From Acidiphilium sp. (GTDB taxonomy: Bacteria; Pseudomonadota; Alphaproteobacteria; Acetobacterales; Acetobacteraceae), in assembly GCA_028688905.1 (NCBI GenBank), contig JAQTXH010000004.1, positions 11,636-75,635 of the forward strand: DNA of 64,000 nucleotides. The letters run 5' to 3'. The position numbers were made by a program, and so were the translations under genes. Below the pieces are notes generated by a model. The model was given only the letters and a program-made list of their open reading frames with translations. It did no database searches and was not told the origin of the DNA. Below, in pieces: positions 7,995-16,159 of the stretch (position 1 is the stretch's first letter; each line of letters opens with the position of its first letter).

Positions 7995-9041
7995 ATGGCT
8001 ATTGTCACGATCAGCGAAGTGACCAAGCGGTTCGGTGCCGGGCTGGTGCTCGATCGTGCCAGCCTGACCGTGAAGTCCGGCGACGTGCTGGCGATCCTTG
8101 GGGCGTCGGGCAGCGGCAAGACCACGCTGCTGCGCCTGATCGCCGGGTTCGAACGCGCCGATGCCGGGTCGATCACGATCGACGGCATCACCGTCAGCGG
8201 TCCCGGCGTGCATGTGCCGCCCGAACGCCGGCGGATCGGTTATCTGGCGCAGGAAGGGGCGTTGTTTCCGCATATGTCGGTGGCGGAAAATATTGGTTTC
8301 GGGCTGGGACGCGGTAACCACGCGGCGCAGGTTGCGACGTTGCTCGCCATGGTCGGGCTGCCGGCGGGTTTTGCCGGGCGCAATCCGCACCAATTGTCCG
8401 GCGGGGAGCAGCAACGGGTGGCGCTGGCGCGCACGCTGGCCACCGCGCCGCGATTGGTTTTGCTCGATGAGCCGTTTTCCGCCCTCGACGCCGCACGCCG
8501 CCTGGATGTGCGCCAAACCGTGGCCGCAGCGCTGAAACAGGCCGGTGCGACCGCGATTCTGGTCACGCACGATCAGGCGGAAGCCTTGTCGATGGGCGAT
8601 CAGGTTGCGGTGCTGCGCGCCGGGCGCATTGTGCAGCACGCCGAACCGGCGTTGCTCTATCACCGCCCGGCCGACGCCGATCTGGCGCAATTTGTTGGCG
8701 AGGCGGTGCTGCTGCCGGGGGCTGCCCATGGCGCGCGGGCCGATTGTGCGCTCGGCACGCTTGATCTGGCGGAACCGATGCAAGGGGCGGTGCGTTTGAT
8801 GATCCGCCCCGAGCAGATCCGCCTGGTTCCGGAGACCACGCTTGGCAGCACGCCGGCACAGGTTGGTGCCATGCAGTATTTCGGGCACGACGCGCTGATT
8901 GAGCTGCGCCTTGCCGACCCTGCGGCACCGTTGATTTTCGCGCGCGCGTTCAGCCACGCGTTGCCCCGCACATCGGGACGCATCGGCTTGATGGTGGATG
9001 GCGTGGTCGCCGCTTTTTCCGAATCCGCCGCGATACGATGA
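7995..9041 (+). CDS. ferric iron ABC transporter ATP-binding protein (FbpC-like)
   Basis: A 348-aa ATPase energising the upstream importer from the cytoplasmic face. Walker A is GASGSGKTT near residues 36-44, the signature LSGGEQQR near 133-140, Walker B RLVLLDEPF near 152-160, and H-loop VTHDQAEAL. The C-terminal ~110 residues form the TOBE/regulatory extension seen in Fbp/Pot-type ATPases (MIRPEQIRLVP). The start is ATG 7995; the longer TTG start at 7902 would lie within the interspersed repeat. With the two preceding genes it makes a complete Fe3+ import system. Confidence 0.88.
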   Translation: MAIVTISEVTKRFGAGLVLDRASLTVKSGDVLAILGASGSGKTTLLRLIAGFERADAGSITIDGITVSGPGVHVPPERRRIGYLAQEGALFPHMSVAENIGFGLGRGNHAAQVATLLAMVGLPAGFAGRNPHQLSGGEQQRVALARTLATAPRLVLLDEPFSALDAARRLDVRQTVAAALKQAGATAILVTHDQAEALSMGDQVAVLRAGRIVQHAEPALLYHRPADADLAQFVGEAVLLPGAAHGARADCALGTLDLAEPMQGAVRLMIRPEQIRLVPETTLGSTPAQVGAMQYFGHDALIELRLADPAAPLIFARAFSHALPRTSGRIGLMVDGVVAAFSESAAIR

Positions 9042-9078
9042 GGTCAATTGTACCGTTGCGCAGGCTTTTTTCTAGGTT

Positions 9079-9099
9079 GCGAATGAGAACTATTCTTAA
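9079..9099. promoter_or_regulatory. Fur-like box before the propeller-DyP-porin operon
   Basis: GCGAATGAGAACTATTCTTA matches the reverse complement of the box at 5190-5210 at 19 of 21 positions. It lies 28 bp before the next start codon, so the downstream operon is probably derepressed by iron starvation together with the Fbp transporter. Confidence 0.75.
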
Positions 9100-9126
9100 C
9101 TGCAAACCCGATAATGGAGTGTTCTG

Positions 9127-10248
9127 ATGCCCCGATCGCTGTCTCGCCTGCTGATTTGCACCAGTGTCGCCGTATGCGCGATCGGCCTTGGTGTCGCCGC
9201 ACCCTCGGGCGCGCCGTTTTTGGCGGGTATCCACAAGCATACGCTGCTGACGTCCTCGATCCCGGCGAATGGCGATGAAAATCCCTATGCGCTGATCGTG
9301 GCCCCCGCCTCGTCCGGGACGATCAAGCGGGGCGATGTGCTGTTGGACAATTTCAATAATCAGAAAAATCTGCAAGGCACCGGGACCACAATCATGCAGT
9401 ATGATCCCGCCACCAGGACGACGCGGCTTTTCGCCAACGTGCCGGCCAACCTCGCCGCCTGTCCCGGCGGCGTCGGCTTGACCACCGCGATGACCATGCT
9501 GAAATCGGGGTTCGTCATCGTCGGCAGCATGCCGAGCACCGACGGCACCACTAAAACTTTGGGCCAGGGTTGCCTGATCGTGCTGGATTCCAGCGGCAAG
9601 GTCGTCAAGACCATCACCGGGCCGCAAATCGACGGCCCGTGGGGCAATATGGCGGTGATCGATCATGGTGACGCGGCCACGCTGTTCATCAGCAACATCG
9701 GCTTCGGCATCGAAGCGCCTGGCCAACCGGCGCAGCACGCGGCGACGATCTTGCGGCTCGGTCTGACGATTCCAGCGGGTCAGCCGCCTGCGGTACAATC
9801 GTCGACGGTGATCGGCAGCGGGTTCGGTGCCGCCGCGGATGCCAACGCCTTTGCGGTCGGCCCGACCGGGCTGGCCCTGGCGAAGGATGGCACGCTCTAT
9901 GTTTCCGACGGGGTGGGCAACCGGATCGTCGCGATCAAGGACGCGGTAACGCGAACGACCAGTGCAGGAACCGGCACGGTGGTCACGTCGGGCGGCATGC
10001 TCAAACGGCCGCTGGCGATGGTGATGACGCCGACCGGCGATCTGCTGGTGACCAACGCCCTGAATGGTCAGGTGGTCGAGATCGATCCGCAATCGGGGAC
10101 CCAGCGCGGCGCGCAATGGATCGACGCCGATGAGGCGCAGTCGCCGCCGGGTAACGGCGATTTGTTTGGCATCGTGATGACGCCGGGCGGTGCGGGGTTC
10201 TATTATGTGCAGGACGACACCAACACGCTGATGCAGGCACAGCGATGA
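9127..10248 (+). CDS. secreted beta-propeller-like (NHL/SMP-30 type) protein of unknown function
   Basis: A 373-aa exported protein. The N-terminal ~25 residues (RSLSRLLICTSVAVCAIGLGVAAPSGA) look like a Sec signal. The rest carries repeated blade-like motifs such as GPTGLALAKDGTLYVSDGVGNRIVAI and MVMTPTGDLLVTNALNGQVVEID, typical of NHL or gluconolactonase-like beta-propellers. No catalytic site can be assigned with confidence. It overlaps the following DyP gene by four bases (ATGA) and follows a Fur-like box, so it is the first gene of an iron-controlled operon. A scaffold or metal/heme-binding partner of the peroxidase is inference. Confidence 0.75.
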   Translation: MPRSLSRLLICTSVAVCAIGLGVAAPSGAPFLAGIHKHTLLTSSIPANGDENPYALIVAPASSGTIKRGDVLLDNFNNQKNLQGTGTTIMQYDPATRTTRLFANVPANLAACPGGVGLTTAMTMLKSGFVIVGSMPSTDGTTKTLGQGCLIVLDSSGKVVKTITGPQIDGPWGNMAVIDHGDAATLFISNIGFGIEAPGQPAQHAATILRLGLTIPAGQPPAVQSSTVIGSGFGAAADANAFAVGPTGLALAKDGTLYVSDGVGNRIVAIKDAVTRTTSAGTGTVVTSGGMLKRPLAMVMTPTGDLLVTNALNGQVVEIDPQSGTQRGAQWIDADEAQSPPGNGDLFGIVMTPGGAGFYYVQDDTNTLMQAQR

Positions 10249-11546
10249 GCCGGAAATCGCATGGATCGCGCCGCACTTTCATTGCCGCGGCCGGGGGCAT
10301 CGCGGGTGCGCTTGGTGCGGGCGCTGGTGCTGGTGGCGGTATCGCTTTCGCCGGCGCTAAATCGCACGCCGCCCTGGACATGCACACCGCCCAGGACACC
10401 GTCGCCGAACCGTTTTTCGGGTCGCACCAGAACGGGATCGCCGCCCCGTCGCCGATGCAGAGCCACACCTATTTCGCGGCGCTCGACATCACGGCGACCG
10501 ATCGCAAGGCGTTGATCGCGATGTTGCAGACCTGGACCGCCGCCTCCGCGCGCCTGACCGCCGGCCGCCTGGCCATGGCACCTGCTACCCCGGACCAGCC
10601 GTTCGACAGCCTCGATGCGCTGGATCTCGGCCCGTCGCGCCTGACCCTGACCTTCGGCTTCGGCCCCGATCTGTTCACCCTCGCCGGCAAGGACCGGTTT
10701 GGTTTGGCAGCGCGACGCCCGGCCGCCCTGGTCGATCTGCCGGCGTTTCCCGGCGAACAGTTGGAAGCGCGCCATACCGGCGGGGCGGTTTCGGTGCAGG
10801 CCTGCGCCGACGATCCACAGGTGGCGTTCCATGCGGTGCGCGAACTGGTCCGGCTGGCGGGTGGTAATGCCACGGTGCGCTGGACCCAGGCGGGATTTTC
10901 CACCGCCAATCGGACCCAGGGCACCGCGAGAAATCTGATGGGGTTCAAGGATGGCACGATGAACCCGCCCGTTGGTGATGCCGCGGTGATGAACCAGCAT
11001 ATCTGGGTTGGCAGCGAAGGGCCGCGTTGGATGCAGGGCGGCAGCTATGCGGTGTTCCGGCGCATCCGCATCGCGCTGGAGCATTGGGATCAGATGAAGC
11101 TGGGGTTCCAGGAGCGCACCATCGGGCGGCATAAATTGAGCGGCGCGCCACTCGGCGGCACCCATGAGTTCGACGCGCTCGACCTCAAGGCGCAGGATAA
11201 GGACGGCAATCCGATCATTCCGGCCACCGCCCACGCCAGGCTCGGCGCGCCATCCGAAAACGCCGGCGCGCAGATGCTGCGGCGGGCTTACAATTATACC
11301 GATGGGGCCTCGTTCGTCGCCGAGCGCTGGCCGCCGTGGAAGCAGGCGATGGAATACGACGCGGGGCTGATGTTCATCGCCTATCAGCACGACCCGCGCC
11401 GCGGATTCATCCCGATGTTCGAAAAAATGTCACGGATCGACGCGCTCAACCAGTTTACCACCCATGTCGGCAGCGCGGTGTTCGCCTGCCCCGGTGGGGT
11501 AAGGCACGGCCAGTATATCGGCCAGGGGTTGTTCGAAGCGGTCTGA
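10245..11546 (+). CDS. Tat-exported DyP-type heme peroxidase (EfeB-like)
   Basis: A 433-aa deferrochelatase/peroxidase-family protein. The N-terminus SRRTFIAAAGG is a twin-arginine signal, so the enzyme folds and binds heme before export to the periplasm. The family motif GxxDG is present as GFKDGT near residue 232, and the later MLRRAYNY and DPRRGFIPM segments match the C-terminal heme-binding half of EfeB-like DyPs. Length is normal. In EfeUOB systems the homologue acts with iron import; here EfeU and EfeO are absent and the neighbours are a propeller protein, a porin and, upstream, an FbpABC importer. It is translationally coupled to the gene before it. Confidence 0.88.
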   Translation: MSRKSHGSRRTFIAAAGGIAGALGAGAGAGGGIAFAGAKSHAALDMHTAQDTVAEPFFGSHQNGIAAPSPMQSHTYFAALDITATDRKALIAMLQTWTAASARLTAGRLAMAPATPDQPFDSLDALDLGPSRLTLTFGFGPDLFTLAGKDRFGLAARRPAALVDLPAFPGEQLEARHTGGAVSVQACADDPQVAFHAVRELVRLAGGNATVRWTQAGFSTANRTQGTARNLMGFKDGTMNPPVGDAAVMNQHIWVGSEGPRWMQGGSYAVFRRIRIALEHWDQMKLGFQERTIGRHKLSGAPLGGTHEFDALDLKAQDKDGNPIIPATAHARLGAPSENAGAQMLRRAYNYTDGASFVAERWPPWKQAMEYDAGLMFIAYQHDPRRGFIPMFEKMSRIDALNQFTTHVGSAVFACPGGVRHGQYIGQGLFEAV

Positions 11547-11584
11547 CCGGCCGCATCACCGCATAGCACTCAGGAGTGATTTCA

Positions 11585-13006
11585 ATGGGAAATCCTATCT
11601 TTGGATGGGCACGGGTCAACGCGCGCCGGCTGATCCTGACCGGGGCCGCACTAGGAACGGCGCTCGTCGGCGTATGCCCCGCCGAGGCGCAGTCGGATGA
11701 TGGTATCTGGTCGCGCGGCAATCTGCTCGGCACCATGGGCGGGTTGCGCACCACCCTTGGCAACGACGGCATCACCCTGAACGCACAGGACAGCGAAACG
11801 CTGCTCGGCAATGTTGCGGGCGGGATTAAACAGGGGGCGACGATGCAGGGGCTGACCACCGTGACCTTGCAAATCGACACCGGCAAGGCGTTCAACATTC
11901 CGAACGGCACTTTCAACGTCAGTGCGCTGCAAATCCACGGGCGCAGCCTCAGCCCGTATTATCTCGATGATTTGCAGACCGCGAGCGGTACCGAGGCCGA
12001 GGATTCCACCCGGTTGTGGGAATTATGGTACGATCAGGGGTTCGATTTCGGGCGTGCCGATTTCAAGATCGGCCAGCAGAGTATCGATCAGGAGTTCATG
12101 GTCAGCAAATATTCGGCCCTGTTCGTCAACACCATGGCGGGGTGGCCGCTGGTGCCGTCGGATGATTTATACGCGGGCGGTCCGGCCTATCCGCTGTCGG
12201 CGCTGGGCGGGCGGCTGCAATACAAGCCGGTCGATAACGAAACCTTCCTGATCGGCGCATTCGACGATAATCCGCCGGGGGGACCGTTCAACGATGATCC
12301 GCAATCGCGCGATGCGGGCGGCACTCGGTTCAACACCAATACCGGCGCGCTGGTGATCGGCGAGTTCCAGTACGCGATCAACCAGCCGCATGTGGGCGAC
12401 ATGAGCTATGGTGGCGAAAAATCCGGGCTGCCCGGCACCTATAAAATCGGATTCTGGTATGATACCGCGAGTTTTCCGGATCAGGCGTACGCCACCAACG
12501 GCGTGTCCCTCGCGAGTCCCGCCAGTTCGGGAAAAGCCGCGATGCGGCGGCATAATTTCAGCCTCTACGCTGTGGCCGATCAGACCGTATGGCAATCCCC
12601 GCGCCACAGCGCCCGCACGCTCAACCTGTTCGCCCGCATCATGGGCGCGCCGGGTGATCGCAACCTGATCGCCTATTCCTTCAACGGCGGCGTCACCCTC
12701 ACGGCACCGTTGCCGGGGCGCGACAACGATACGGCGGGCATCGATATAGGTATCGGCAAGGTCGGTTCGGGTGTTACGGCGCATGACCGTGCCATTGGGT
12801 ATTATACGGGCGCGCCCTATCCGGTTCAGGGGATCGAAACCCTGATCGAGGCGACCTATCAGTTTCAGATCGCACCGTGGTGGCAAGTTCAGCCGGATAT
12901 TCAGTATGTGATTAACCCGGGCGGCGGGAGTCCTGATCCGGTCGATGCCGCGCATACCCTTCGTAACGAGTTGGTGGTCGGGGTCAGAACCAATGTAATT
13001 TTTTAA
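11585..13006 (+). CDS. OprB-family outer-membrane porin
   Basis: A 473-aa outer-membrane beta-barrel of the carbohydrate-selective OprB family. It has a signal sequence ending near AEAQS, then [24 protein letters not shown], the characteristic OprB opening. The C-terminus ends [11 protein letters not shown], with the terminal Phe used by the BAM machinery. The start ATG 11585 is preceded by AGGAG. It is 38 bp after the DyP stop and probably in the same operon. Its substrate need not be sugar: the Fur-linked position suggests passage of a metal complex or small substrate, which is inference. Confidence 0.88.
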   Translation: MGNPIFGWARVNARRLILTGAALGTALVGVCPAEAQSDDGIWSRGNLLGTMGGLRTTLGNDGITLNAQDSETLLGNVAGGIKQGATMQGLTTVTLQIDTGKAFNIPNGTFNVSALQIHGRSLSPYYLDDLQTASGTEAEDSTRLWELWYDQGFDFGRADFKIGQQSIDQEFMVSKYSALFVNTMAGWPLVPSDDLYAGGPAYPLSALGGRLQYKPVDNETFLIGAFDDNPPGGPFNDDPQSRDAGGTRFNTNTGALVIGEFQYAINQPHVGDMSYGGEKSGLPGTYKIGFWYDTASFPDQAYATNGVSLASPASSGKAAMRRHNFSLYAVADQTVWQSPRHSARTLNLFARIMGAPGDRNLIAYSFNGGVTLTAPLPGRDNDTAGIDIGIGKVGSGVTAHDRAIGYYTGAPYPVQGIETLIEATYQFQIAPWWQVQPDIQYVINPGGGSPDPVDAAHTLRNELVVGVRTNVIF

Positions 13007-13088
13007 CGTTCTTCGGCGGTGTTTTACCGTCCTTGACCTTCCAACCATGGGAATCACCATAGTCGTCTGGAACGGAAAGGGCTATCCG

Positions 13089-15350
13089 ATGGACACCATG
13101 GACATCATTGCAGGGCCACCGACGCGCGGCGCGACCGCCGCCGCCACGGCACCCAGTCTCGATCTTGCGATCGAGGGCATGACCTGCGCCTCCTGCGCCG
13201 GCCGGGTCGAGCGGGCGTTGCGAAAAATCCCCGGCGTGGAAAGTGCCGCGGTCAATCTGGCCAGCGAGACCGCCAGGGTGACGGGTGCCGCGATCGATTC
13301 CGCTGCCCTGGTCGCGGCGGTGGAACGGGCAGGTTACGGTGCTCGCGAAATCAATTCCACCAGCGATGCGGATGAAGCCGCCCGGCGCGACGCCGGTGCC
13401 CGGCGGGATTGGGTTCATCTCGGGGCGGCCGCCGTGCTGACCACACCGCTGGTGGCGGCGATGTTCCTTGCCCTGGTCGGGTGGCACATGGCGCTGCCGG
13501 GGTGGCTCGCTCTGGTGCTGGCGACGCCGGTGCAGTTTTGGATTGGCGCGCGGTTTTATAACGCAGGGTACAAGGCGGTGCGCGCCGGCAGTGCGAATAT
13601 GGATGTGCTGGTCGCCCTCGGCACCTCCGCCGCTTATGGGATGAGCCTCTATTTGCTGGTGCGATCCTGGTTGATGGGTGGCGCGCCGGCATTGTATTTC
13701 GATTCGTCGGCGGTGGTGATCACCCTGATCCTGTTCGGTAAAATCCTGGAATCCCGCGCCAAGCGCCAGACCGGGGCGGCGTTGCAGGCGCTGACCGCTT
13801 TGCGCCCCGAGCGTGCCACGCTGCGCGGACCAGACGGCACCGAACGCGAGGTCGCGGTTTCCCGCATCGCGGTGGGGGATCTGGTGGTGGTCAAGCCGGG
13901 CGAGCGTATTGCGGTCGACGGCCGGGTGCGGGCGGGCGAAAGCCTGATCGATCTGTCGATGCTGACCGGCGAGAGCGTGCCGGTTGCCCGGGTGCCGGGC
14001 GATTCCGTGACCGGCGGTGCGATCAATGGCGACGGGTTGTTGCTGGTGGAAACCACGGCGATCGGGGCCGAAACCACGCTGGCGCGGATCATCCGGCTGG
14101 TCGAGAGCGCGCAGGCGGCGAAAGCGCCGATCCAGAAGCTGGTCGATCGGGTTGCCGCCGTGTTCGTCCCGGCGGTTCTCGGGGTTGCGTTGGTCACGCT
14201 GGTCGGCTGGTTGCTGACCGCTGGGACCGTCGAGCATGCGATACTCTGCGCGGTGGCGGTGCTGGTGATCGCCTGCCCCTGCGCGCTGGGTCTGGCGACG
14301 CCGACCGCGGTGATGGTGGGAACCGGGGTCGCGGCCCGCCACGGCATTTTGATCAAGGATGCGGAAACCCTGGAACAGGCGCGGCGGGTCGATACCGTCG
14401 CGTTCGACAAGACCGGCACCCTGACCGAAGGGCATCCCACGGTGGTGGCGTTGCAACCGGCGACGGGGATTGAGCCGGGCGAGGTGCTGCGGCTGGCGGC
14501 TGCCTTGCAGCGGGGCAGCGGGCATCCGCTGGCACAGGCGGTTCTGGCGCGCGCTGGGGCGGACGGCGTGGACGTGCCACCGGCGACCGACGTGAAGGCA
14601 CTGCCGGGGCGCGGTATCGAGGCGATGATCGGCGGGCGGCGGTTCGCCCTGGGCAGTGCGCGTTTGCGTGGCGAAATCGGGGTCGAGGCCAGCGCGCTCG
14701 ATGCGCAAACGCAAGAATTGGAAGATCAGGGCCGCACCGTTTCATGGTTGATCGATCGCGGTGCCGCCGGCCAGGCTGAACCCCCGCGCGTGTTGGGGGT
14801 GATCGGGTTCGGCGATGCGCTGAAACCGAGCGCGCGCGGGGCCATCGCGGCGCTGCACGCGCGCGGGGTGCGGGTGGCGCTGCTGACCGGCGATAACCGG
14901 GGGAGTGCCAAGGTCGCGGCGGATGCGCTGGGGATCGACGAGGTGTCGGCCGAGATTTTACCCGAACAGAAAGCGGTTGCGGTGCAATGCTTGCGCGACG
15001 CGGGACGGATCGTCGCGATGGTGGGGGATGGCGTGAACGACGCCCCAGCCCTGGCCGCCGCCGACCTAGGGATCGCGATGGCGACCGGATCGGATGTGGC
15101 GATGCACACCGCCGGCATCACCCTGATGCGCGGCGACCCCGCCCTGGTGGCGGCGGCGCTCGATATTTCGCGCAAGACCTTCGGCAAAATCCGCCAAGGT
15201 CTGTTCTGGGCGTTCGTGTTCAATACGATCGGCATCCCACTGGCGGCGTTCGGCTTTCTGAGTCCAATGATCGCCGGGGCCGCGATGGCGTTTTCCAGCG
15301 TGACCGTGGTGACCAATGCCCTGCTGCTGCGGCGGTGGAAACCGGCATAA
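13089..15350 (+). CDS. copA: copper-exporting P1B-type ATPase (CopA-like)
   Basis: A 753-aa inner-membrane pump exporting Cu(I). One N-terminal heavy-metal domain carries GMTCASC (near residues 28-34). The membrane metal site is the CPCAL motif near 395. The phosphorylation motif DKTGTLTEG is near 439, and [12 protein letters not shown] near 645. The start ATG 13089 follows GGAAAGGG at good spacing; the earlier ATG at 13047 has no ribosome site. It follows the porin by 82 bp on the same strand and may be read through or separately controlled; no CueR-like palindrome was obvious. Confidence 0.9.
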   Translation: MDTMDIIAGPPTRGATAAATAPSLDLAIEGMTCASCAGRVERALRKIPGVESAAVNLASETARVTGAAIDSAALVAAVERAGYGAREINSTSDADEAARRDAGARRDWVHLGAAAVLTTPLVAAMFLALVGWHMALPGWLALVLATPVQFWIGARFYNAGYKAVRAGSANMDVLVALGTSAAYGMSLYLLVRSWLMGGAPALYFDSSAVVITLILFGKILESRAKRQTGAALQALTALRPERATLRGPDGTEREVAVSRIAVGDLVVVKPGERIAVDGRVRAGESLIDLSMLTGESVPVARVPGDSVTGGAINGDGLLLVETTAIGAETTLARIIRLVESAQAAKAPIQKLVDRVAAVFVPAVLGVALVTLVGWLLTAGTVEHAILCAVAVLVIACPCALGLATPTAVMVGTGVAARHGILIKDAETLEQARRVDTVAFDKTGTLTEGHPTVVALQPATGIEPGEVLRLAAALQRGSGHPLAQAVLARAGADGVDVPPATDVKALPGRGIEAMIGGRRFALGSARLRGEIGVEASALDAQTQELEDQGRTVSWLIDRGAAGQAEPPRVLGVIGFGDALKPSARGAIAALHARGVRVALLTGDNRGSAKVAADALGIDEVSAEILPEQKAVAVQCLRDAGRIVAMVGDGVNDAPALAAADLGIAMATGSDVAMHTAGITLMRGDPALVAAALDISRKTFGKIRQGLFWAFVFNTIGIPLAAFGFLSPMIAGAAMAFSSVTVVTNALLLRRWKPA

Positions 15351-15444
15351 AATCGCGGCGCGGCGACACCGCAGTCGTTCCAGCCATCTGCCCCGCTGGG
15401 GAGATCGGCAAAACCAGGATCGGCCAGAGCTGGATCGGGGGTTT

Positions 15445-15561
15445 TGAGTTGGGCGCGCAGCCGGCCCAGCAGCGATAGGCGCGGGTGAAATGGGCCGGGT
15501 CTGGCCCGAAGCCGAAGCGGATCGTGGCGAAGTGTTGCGAACTGCGACACTGTGGTTTCAA
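15445..15561 (-). pseudogene. probable remnant of an AraC-family regulator (C-terminal DNA-binding end)
   Basis: On the minus strand this noncoding gap reads HFATIRFGFGPDPAHFTRAYRCWAGCAP, which follows the second helix-turn-helix pattern of AraC regulators (GF...FxRxFxxxxGxxP). Nothing upstream or downstream in frame completes a domain, and the normal arginine-rich tail is missing. I read it as an eroded gene end. The rest of the 15351-15640 gap shows nothing else. The match is short, so chance similarity remains possible. Confidence 0.4.
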
Positions 15562-15640
15562 CCCGCCAGTCCATCCCGAAATCGTGTCATGCGCCTTGTC
15601 TTCCGATCAAGCGTCATTTCATGGTAGTTTTCTGACCCTC

Positions 15641-16009
15641 ATGATCATTGTCTTCGGCATCCTGGTCGTCGCCGCCGCGCTCGGCGGCTATCTTGCCAGC
15701 GGTTATCTGCGCGACATTCCCCCCAGCAATGTGAATCGGATGATCGGTGTGGTCCACGGTGCCATCGGGACACTCGGATTTATGGGGCTGGTGGTCGCTC
15801 TAGCCCGGCCTGAGCCGTTGGCCACCATTGGCTTGCGCGGGTTTGGTCGCGGGGCCGAGGTGCTGCTTGGGCTGGCACTTGGGTTCGGCTTGCTGGTGGT
15901 TCTGGCGTCGTGGCAGGGCAAGCGGCCCTCCGGGCTGGTGATCGGGGTGCATGCGAGTGTGGCGATCACCGCGATCGTGCTGGTGTCGGCGATCGTGGTG
16001 CTGGGCTAG
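15641..16009 (+). CDS. small four-helix membrane protein, unknown
   Basis: A 122-aa protein made almost entirely of four hydrophobic segments (about residues 1-20, 35-57, 72-92 and 98-120) joined by short loops, with a few charged residues (YLRDIPPSNVNRM, SWQGKRPSG). The start chosen is ATG 15641 because the ORF-track extension to 15485 is hydrophilic and crosses the AraC-like remnant. The stop codon TAG is the first three bases of the interspersed repeat copy B. I do not recognise the family; function unknown. Confidence 0.65.
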   Translation: MIIVFGILVVAAALGGYLASGYLRDIPPSNVNRMIGVVHGAIGTLGFMGLVVALARPEPLATIGLRGFGRGAEVLLGLALGFGLLVVLASWQGKRPSGLVIGVHASVAITAIVLVSAIVVLG

Positions 16010-16093
16010 AGCATGCTCTAACTTTCTTTTTGCGAGCAATTTCATCGCCTTCGGTTGCCGCAAGGTCGTCAACCTCAAGCAATATTGCTCTAA
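16007..16093. repeat. interspersed palindromic repeat, copy B
   Basis: This starts with the perfect 14-bp palindrome TAGAGCATGCTCTA, which includes the stop codon of the preceding gene. It continues as a 67-bp block matching copy A (7899-7965) and ends ATTGCTCTAA. Right after it is another small palindrome, AAAGCAATTTTGCTTT (16092-16107). Such elements are usually chromosomal REP/MITE-like repeats with roles in mRNA 3' ends or nucleoid proteins; the role here is unknown. Confidence 0.8.
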
Positions 16094-16159
16094 AGCAATT
16101 TTGCTTTGCCGGATCGGGTTGCCGGCTTAAGGTGACACAATCACAGGTTGAGGTTTCCG

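Noticed and set aside
11585-13006. Reading the porin as a sugar porin with a carbohydrate operon
   Set aside because: No sugar transporter or catabolic gene is near; the linked genes are iron-related, so only the porin family is claimed.
12984-14714. 576-aa minus-strand ORF opposite copA
   Set aside because: It lacks recognisable domains and mirrors the copA codon pattern; copA has all P-type ATPase motifs.
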